Below are positions 5,774 to 9,419 of a DNA stretch of 9,419 nt, one piece after another. The DNA is taken from positions 1 through 9,419 of the forward strand of contig JAQICW010000682.1 of the NCBI GenBank assembly GCA_027858355.1, in the 5' to 3' direction. The position numbers and the translations under genes were made by a program. The notes under the pieces are model-generated. The model had not been told where the DNA came from and ran no database searches. It saw only the letters and a program-made list of their open reading frames with translations. The stretch is from Desulfobacula sp. GTDB lineage: Bacteria > Desulfobacterota > Desulfobacteria > Desulfobacterales > Desulfobacteraceae. Position 1 is the first letter of the stretch; each line of letters opens with the position of its first letter.

Positions 5774-7072
5774 ATGAAACGATGGATAGAAAAACAGGTT
5801 CTTTCCTGGAAAAACTCGTCACGGCGCAAGCCATTGATTATTCGTGGAGCACGCCAGGTTGGGAAAACATGGCTGGTTGAAAATGTCCTGGCCGGACAAT
5901 TTGAAATTGTTATCAAACTAGATCTGGAGAAACGCCGTGACCTGCATGTTCATTTTGCCGGCAGTCTTGAACCCAAAACAATACTGAGTTATCTGGAATT
6001 GGCTGTTGGCAGGATCATACCCGGCAAGACGCTTCTGTTTTTTGATGAAATCCAGGCATGTCCGCGGGCAATAATGGCATTGCGCTATTTTTATGAGCAG
6101 ATGCCGGAACTTCACGTTGTTGCTGCCGGTTCAATGTTGGAATTTGCCTTTGACAAAATATCTATTCCTGTTGGTCGCGTTCAATACCTGCACATGCATC
6201 CGATGACATTCTATGAATATCTTCTGGCCATGGACAAAGAACCTATGGCCCAATATGTGCTCATCTCTCCGGCCGGGGTTGACAAAACAGTTCAGCAGAT
6301 GATTCTGAAAGAACTGCGAACATATTTCTTTGTTGGCGGCATGCCTGAATGTATTAAGACCTATCAGGCCACAGGTTCCATGGTTGAAACCTTTCAAGTC
6401 CAGTCGGAAATACTTGACTCATACCAGGATGACTTTCTTAAATATATGCCCCGCATTGATCCAATATGTCTTGATGCTGTTTTCCTGAATGTGGCAAAAA
6501 GCATTGGTGAACAATTAAAATATACTCGCCTGAATGAGTGGCATTCCGGCCAGACAAACCGAAAAGCGTTTGACCTTTTGGCCCGTGCAAAGGTCATTCA
6601 TAAAATCTCAGCCTGCAATCCATCAGGTCTACCCTTAGGCGCTACTGCCAATCATAAAAAATTCAAGGCATCCTTTCTGGATATAGGACTTTTGCAGCGA
6701 CTATGCCAGGTACCCGTAGAATTGGAATTACAACAGGAAAACCTTTTGGCAATGTATCGTGGAAAGCTTGCAGAGCAATTTATTGCTCAAGAACTTATAG
6801 CGTGGCATGATTCAAATCTGTTTTATTGGTCACGTGATGCCCGGGGCAGCAATGCTGAAGTGGATTATCTCATTGTTTGCAAAGGAAAAATTTATCCCAT
6901 AGAAGTTAAATCCGGCGCAGGAGGAAGTTTAAAAAGTCTTCATCTCATGCTTGAAAACTATTCAAACTGCCCTGAAGGATTCGTCTTTTACCATGGTATG
7001 TATCAGAATTTATCCGATCAGAAACTTGTATTTTTTCCTTTATATGCAATTGCCGGCATTGGTAAGGAATAA
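5774..7072 (+). CDS. AAA-type ATPase with C-terminal DUF4143 domain
   Basis: This is a 432-aa protein, the usual length for the family. The N-terminal ATPase domain has Walker A GARQVGKT at 25-32, Walker B TLLFFDEIQ with D91/E92, and a sensor-like strand VVAAGSMLEF at about 115-124. The middle part (about 200-330) fits DUF4143. The C-terminus has NAEVDYLI (E362, D364) and then YPIEVKSG (E377, K379), the acidic...E-x-K order of the PD-(D/E)XK nuclease-like fold. AAGGA at 5762-5766, seven bases before the ATG, supports the start. The family is common in genomes, often near toxin-antitoxin or mobile DNA; its cellular role is not settled, and nuclease activity is only inferred. The last 128 bases lie opposite the read-through end of the transposase frame on the other strand. 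Confidence 0.9.
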   Translation: MKRWIEKQVLSWKNSSRRKPLIIRGARQVGKTWLVENVLAGQFEIVIKLDLEKRRDLHVHFAGSLEPKTILSYLELAVGRIIPGKTLLFFDEIQACPRAIMALRYFYEQMPELHVVAAGSMLEFAFDKISIPVGRVQYLHMHPMTFYEYLLAMDKEPMAQYVLISPAGVDKTVQQMILKELRTYFFVGGMPECIKTYQATGSMVETFQVQSEILDSYQDDFLKYMPRIDPICLDAVFLNVAKSIGEQLKYTRLNEWHSGQTNRKAFDLLARAKVIHKISACNPSGLPLGATANHKKFKASFLDIGLLQRLCQVPVELELQQENLLAMYRGKLAEQFIAQELIAWHDSNLFYWSRDARGSNAEVDYLIVCKGKIYPIEVKSGAGGSLKSLHLMLENYSNCPEGFVFYHGMYQNLSDQKLVFFPLYAIAGIGKE

Positions 7073-7127
7073 ATCCAGAGGTTTTCTTACCATAATTGTT
7101 TGCAGACCATGCATATATCCAGAATGC

Positions 7128-7152
7128 AATAACCACAATAAGCGAAGCCTGA
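7128..7152 (+). repeat. 25-bp direct repeat, right copy
   Basis: This is the partner of 4878-4902, with one mismatch (C to A at the tenth to eleventh position). It lies 55 bases after the ATPase stop codon, inside the minus-strand transposase frame, so it may mark the junction where foreign or rearranged DNA meets the transposase remnant. Confidence 0.85.
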
Positions 7153-7214
7153 TAATCATATAAAGGGCATAATAAAAACAAGTGCTGACTTCCACAATTT
7201 TTAGCAGCGTGGAA

Positions 7215-7259
7215 GTCCACTACCCAGGGGAATTTTTGTGGTTCCCCTGGGTAGTGGAC
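7215..7259. repeat. Perfect 18-bp inverted repeat with 9-base loop
   Basis: GTCCACTACCCAGGGGAA (7215-7232) and its exact complement (7242-7259) flank TTTTTGTGG. A second, overlapping inverted repeat pairs GACTTCCAC (7187-7195) with GTGGAAGTC (7209-7217). The shared bases 7215-7217 mean the two hairpins compete at their boundary. No T-run follows on either strand, so this is not a standard terminator. It lies within the poorly conserved end of the transposase frame. Confidence 0.92.
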
Positions 7260-7961
7260 CAAAGCATAACCAAAAAAATGAAGAAGCACCTCCCTAACTA
7301 TGGCAATAATTGCTATAGTACCAGTTATTAAAGGGTGTTGAAATCGATAAAATGGTCTATTGTCTTTTATGTTACCACGGAGATAAACATTCTTAATCTC
7401 CCTCAGCAACCGGTGTGCACTTTGTAACCGCCGATAAAAATCAAGATGTGGCCTGTCAAATGGAAATCCATAGCCATTTGACTGACGTGGATACTCAAAC
7501 ACCCATTGAATTAAAGCCACTGCTGTGATCCAAGGTATATTCCTAAAAGAAGTGGTTTGCCATGTGCCGGATTCAAAGCTTACCATAATTTCATTAATGC
7601 TCTGGCAGTCAGGATCGATTTTTTGCTCAAGGTATTTTGCTTTCAGTCTCAACGAAGGCCTGACTTTGATCTTCCGCAATCGTTTTTGAAGTTTTACGTA
7701 ATCATCCAGTAATAAATCCTTTCCCAGGTCGCGCAAAAAATGAAAGTGACAAATAAAATCCGGTATTCCTGGAAAAACTTCTTCTACAGCCGCAATAATT
7801 CCCCGGGCCATATCATGAATAAGTGCCTTGGGTTCACCGTACTGTTCTTTGATGCGTTGAAAGAAAGGAACAAGATATTCCTTTTTCTCTGAAGGGATTT
7901 TGATCGTGTCCAGCACCAGCTCGGTGATTTCATCAAGGCCACAAAATAAATTTGGGCTGTC

Positions 7962-8501
7962 TCATTCACAGGTCCCATCTACATGGAGGATATAACCGCC
8001 CCTTCGTGTCATCAGATCCCGAAGATACGGCTGGGAATTCTGATGTGCAAGCGTAAGATAAATAATAAATTTGCGCCCCAGATAGCTTATCTCCCTTTCA
8101 GAGACAAATACATTTTTAGCCGCTAACGACATCATGACTTCCCGGTTATTACGACAATGGGCAAATAGTGCCAAGCCGACTTCCACAATGACATCAAAAC
8201 CAAAGGTTCCGCCTTTGGGGACAAGGCTGTGTAGTTGATCCGAGAAGAAATATTTTTGATGTTTTGGACAAAATAGCACAGTTTCTTTTGCATTGAAGGC
8301 TCCAATATCCATGGTGACAACAGTCTTTGTTATCGTTTTCTGAACATGAAGTTTGCACCTACATATCGGGCATATATGGGTCTCCGGATAAAAATGGAGA
8401 ATTGGTACTTTTGGGAACAAAATACTGGCACTGGTATTGACAATTAATTTTTGCACCAACTCTTTGAGCAGTTTCAAAGCCGCAAATCTGAATTTTTTTT
8501 T
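7962..8501 (-). pseudogene. Transposase, proximal part with zinc-binding region, entered by -1 frameshift
   Basis: The segment has a Cys/His cluster, CPICRC...CPKH (C36, C39, C70 and H73 counted from 8477), probably a zinc finger. It is followed by FDVIVEVGLALFAHCRNNRE, a helical segment, and YILHVDGTCE, whose aspartate is the likely first acid of a DDE site. The only start near its beginning is a TTG at 8477 with no Shine-Dalgarno sequence; the next methionine is about residue 56. The frame is open through the A9 run upstream (8493-8501) and reads KKKFRFAALKLLKELVQ. The natural product is therefore probably a -1 frameshift fusion with the winged-helix ORF. Alternatively the gene is broken by a base change in the homopolymer. 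Confidence 0.62.
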
Positions 8502-9130
8502 ACCAATCCATGGAATTCTAAAAATCCTTTAACAGCCTCCTTGGTAATTCTACTTCTCCGGATTTCAGGCAGCGCAAGGATCTCTTCCGTAGATATGCCG
8601 TGATGTTTTATGATGGCAACCAGAATCATGACTGCCGCCGGATCGGATACAACAGGCACTTTACTAACAAACGTGGATCTTGCCTTGATCTGCTTTTTAT
8701 ACACCGAAGTGTCATCAGAAAAATAAACAAAGACACCATCATGTTTTTCTCGGCTTATCCCAGGATAATGGCGGATGTGGTGCATAAAAGATTGTGGTGA
8801 AAGCCCGAGAAGTTCACCAAGTTGTCTGCCGTTAAACCCGGCATGTGATGAGACAATTAAATGAACAATGGTTTTTTTCAAGTTCCCATGCTTTGAAAAG
8901 GCAACATTTTTAAATTGCCATAGGCCATGGACATTAAAATCAGGGTTTTCAGGCAAAGTATAATACTTTCCATTCTGATTGTAGCTTGTGTAAGTCTTCC
9001 AGAGTTTGAGTTTTACTTGAGCGGTTCTTGAGGAGCACTCTATAATTTCTACCAGCCTTTTGAGTGTAAAAACTTTTTCTTTTTTGATAATTGACCTGGC
9101 AAAATCAATTTTGGATTTAATAATAGACAT
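8474..9130 (-). CDS. Winged-helix DNA-binding ORF of the insertion element
   Basis: This 218-aa ORF is the first gene of the minus-strand element. Residues about 20-60 form a helix-turn-helix (FTLKRLVEIIECSSRTAQVKL, then a wing NQNGKYYTL). A second one spans about 85-125, with GNLKKTIVHLIVSSHAGFNG, RQLGELLGLSPQSFMHHI and a following wing REKHDGVFVYFS. The C-terminal third contains ILVAIIKHHGISTEEILALP, another possible helix-turn-helix. This is the layout of a transposase DNA-end-recognition module. The ATG at 9130 is preceded by GAGGTG, six or so bases upstream. It overlaps the transposase frame at its 3' end as TTGA and at the A9 run. It may be a separate regulator or the N-terminal half of one frameshifted transposase. 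Confidence 0.72.
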   Translation of the reverse strand: MSIIKSKIDFARSIIKKEKVFTLKRLVEIIECSSRTAQVKLKLWKTYTSYNQNGKYYTLPENPDFNVHGLWQFKNVAFSKHGNLKKTIVHLIVSSHAGFNGRQLGELLGLSPQSFMHHIRHYPGISREKHDGVFVYFSDDTSVYKKQIKARSTFVSKVPVVSDPAAVMILVAIIKHHGISTEEILALPEIRRSRITKEAVKGFLEFHGLVKKNSDLRL

Positions 9131-9140
9131 TTTAACACCT

Positions 9141-9187
9141 CTGCATAGTATATGATATTATTGCTTCAAATATCATATACTATGCAG
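9141..9187. repeat. Perfect 19-bp inverted repeat over the element's leader
   Basis: CTGCATAGTATATGATATT (9141-9159) and its exact complement (9169-9187) flank ATTGCTTCA. On the minus strand it lies directly upstream of, and touches, the GAGGTG ribosome binding site of the winged-helix ORF. It could act as an operator for that protein, a transposase binding site, or an RNA hairpin limiting translation from outside transcripts. Confidence 0.92.
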
Positions 9188-9419
9188 AAAATAAAGAAAA
9201 AATGTGATGTTAAACGCCCAGAATCTTAAGAATTCCCGGTTTATTGATTAAATCATATACTCTGCAAAGATAACGGGTTGAAATTAATTGAAATAAAATC
9301 AAATGGTTGGTAGAATCCAACTGTCCTTTGCGGTAATAGGCTTTTTAGGCTGTACTTTTGGCAATATCCTTTTTAAAAACAGTTACTTATCAGGGTCTGA
9401 CCCCGCTAACCGTTTTTGG
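9188..9419. other. Non-coding right flank
   Basis: This AT-rich stretch has no convincing gene. It holds the third motif copy at 9252-9266 and, near the end, GGGTCTGACCC (9393-9403), a palindromic version of the CTGACCCC motif also seen at 4899-4906 and 5648-5655. A 39-codon open stretch from ATG 9303 runs off the window, but it has no ribosome binding site and passes through this repeat. Confidence 0.5.
9252..9266 (+). repeat. Third copy of the leader motif
   Basis: ATCATATACTCTGCA matches 9172-9186 of the hairpin's right arm at 14 of 15 bases in the same orientation, 80 bp away. Three half-sites in the element's upstream region suggest a multi-site binding region for the encoded DNA-binding protein. 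Confidence 0.7.

Larger units (their letters stand above)
6945..7961 (-). pseudogene. Transposase, distal part after in-frame TGA
   Basis: This continues the same reading frame as the 7962-8501 segment, beyond one TGA. It opens with DSPNLFCGLDEITELVLDTI and keeps the look of a DDE-type transposase: conserved KIPSEKKE, a second candidate acid in ALIHDMARGI, and FICHFHFLRDLGKDLL. The best-preserved part reaches about base 7270. Beyond that the frame passes through the 18-bp hairpin, the 25-bp repeat and the antisense of the ATPase gene, so the final 100 or so residues are probably not original. I cannot name the insertion-sequence family with confidence; it is not a clear IS3, IS5, IS66 or IS630 pattern. 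Nonsense codon plus C-terminal replacement point to an inactive copy. Confidence 0.65.
7153..9266 (-). mobile_element. Degenerate insertion element, boundaries uncertain
   Basis: The element comprises the winged-helix ORF and the interrupted transposase, bounded approximately by the 25-bp repeat on the left and the 15-19 bp repeated motif on the right. No matching terminal inverted repeats or target duplication could be paired by eye, and the left part appears to have been replaced. The limits given are working limits only. Confidence 0.45.

Noticed and set aside
7109..7167. TGCATATAT and TAATCATATA as a possible left-end match to the 19-bp motif
   Set aside because: The matches are short, gapped and expected by chance in AT-rich DNA. 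No terminal inverted repeat could be paired.
9303..9419. Open frame MVGRIQLSFAVIGFLGC running off the right edge
   Set aside because: There is no Shine-Dalgarno sequence, and it passes through the GGGTCTGACCC repeat. It is too short to judge without the next sequence.

Overview
The window reads as accessory DNA from an AT-rich, anaerobic Desulfobacterota-like bacterium, probably of Desulfobacteraceae type. That guess is inference: it rests on a thiamine-diphosphate enzyme beside a 3-hydroxyacyl-CoA dehydrogenase, a LUD-domain remnant whose wording resembles copies I associate with sulfate reducers, and VapBC, AAA/DUF4143 and transposase debris. No rRNA, tRNA or CRISPR array is visible.

Left region (1-3694, + strand) is metabolic. 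It starts with a GntR/FCD regulator cut by the window edge. Next is a regulatory gap with two near-identical operator-like repeats and a promoter candidate, then a complete 578-aa acetolactate-synthase-superfamily enzyme, then a 3-hydroxyacyl-CoA dehydrogenase. The dehydrogenase has no ATG, GTG or TTG at its proper N-terminus; an ATT at 2712 fits best. Its 3' end runs out of frame into a scrap of a LUD/DUF162 gene, which contains a perfect 17-bp palindrome. The likely logic is a regulator controlling a small catabolic operon whose distal end has been eroded.

Middle region (3739-4985) holds a minus-strand gene for an exported protein with a His...Cys pair typical of caspase/CHAT-like peptidases. 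Its upstream gap has a strong plus-strand terminator with no obvious gene feeding it, and a degenerate 33-bp tandem repeat.

Cargo region (4878-7152) is a VapBC-type toxin-antitoxin pair followed by an AAA ATPase with a C-terminal DUF4143/nuclease-like motif. A 25-bp direct repeat with one mismatch brackets the block, and CTGACCCC copies lie on either side of the toxin-antitoxin pair.

Right region (7153-9419, minus strand) is a decaying or recoded insertion element. A winged-helix DNA-binding ORF overlaps a transposase ORF at a run of nine A. The transposase frame is interrupted by one in-frame TGA, and its C-terminus runs into the antisense of the ATPase gene. Perfect hairpins of 18 bp (near the 3' end) and 19 bp (at the ribosome binding site) lie at the two ends, and a third copy of the 19-bp motif lies further upstream. 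I found no certain novel system. The strongest candidates for follow-up are the repeat-bracketed toxin/ATPase block, the recoding signals in the transposase, and the unusual perfect palindromes.
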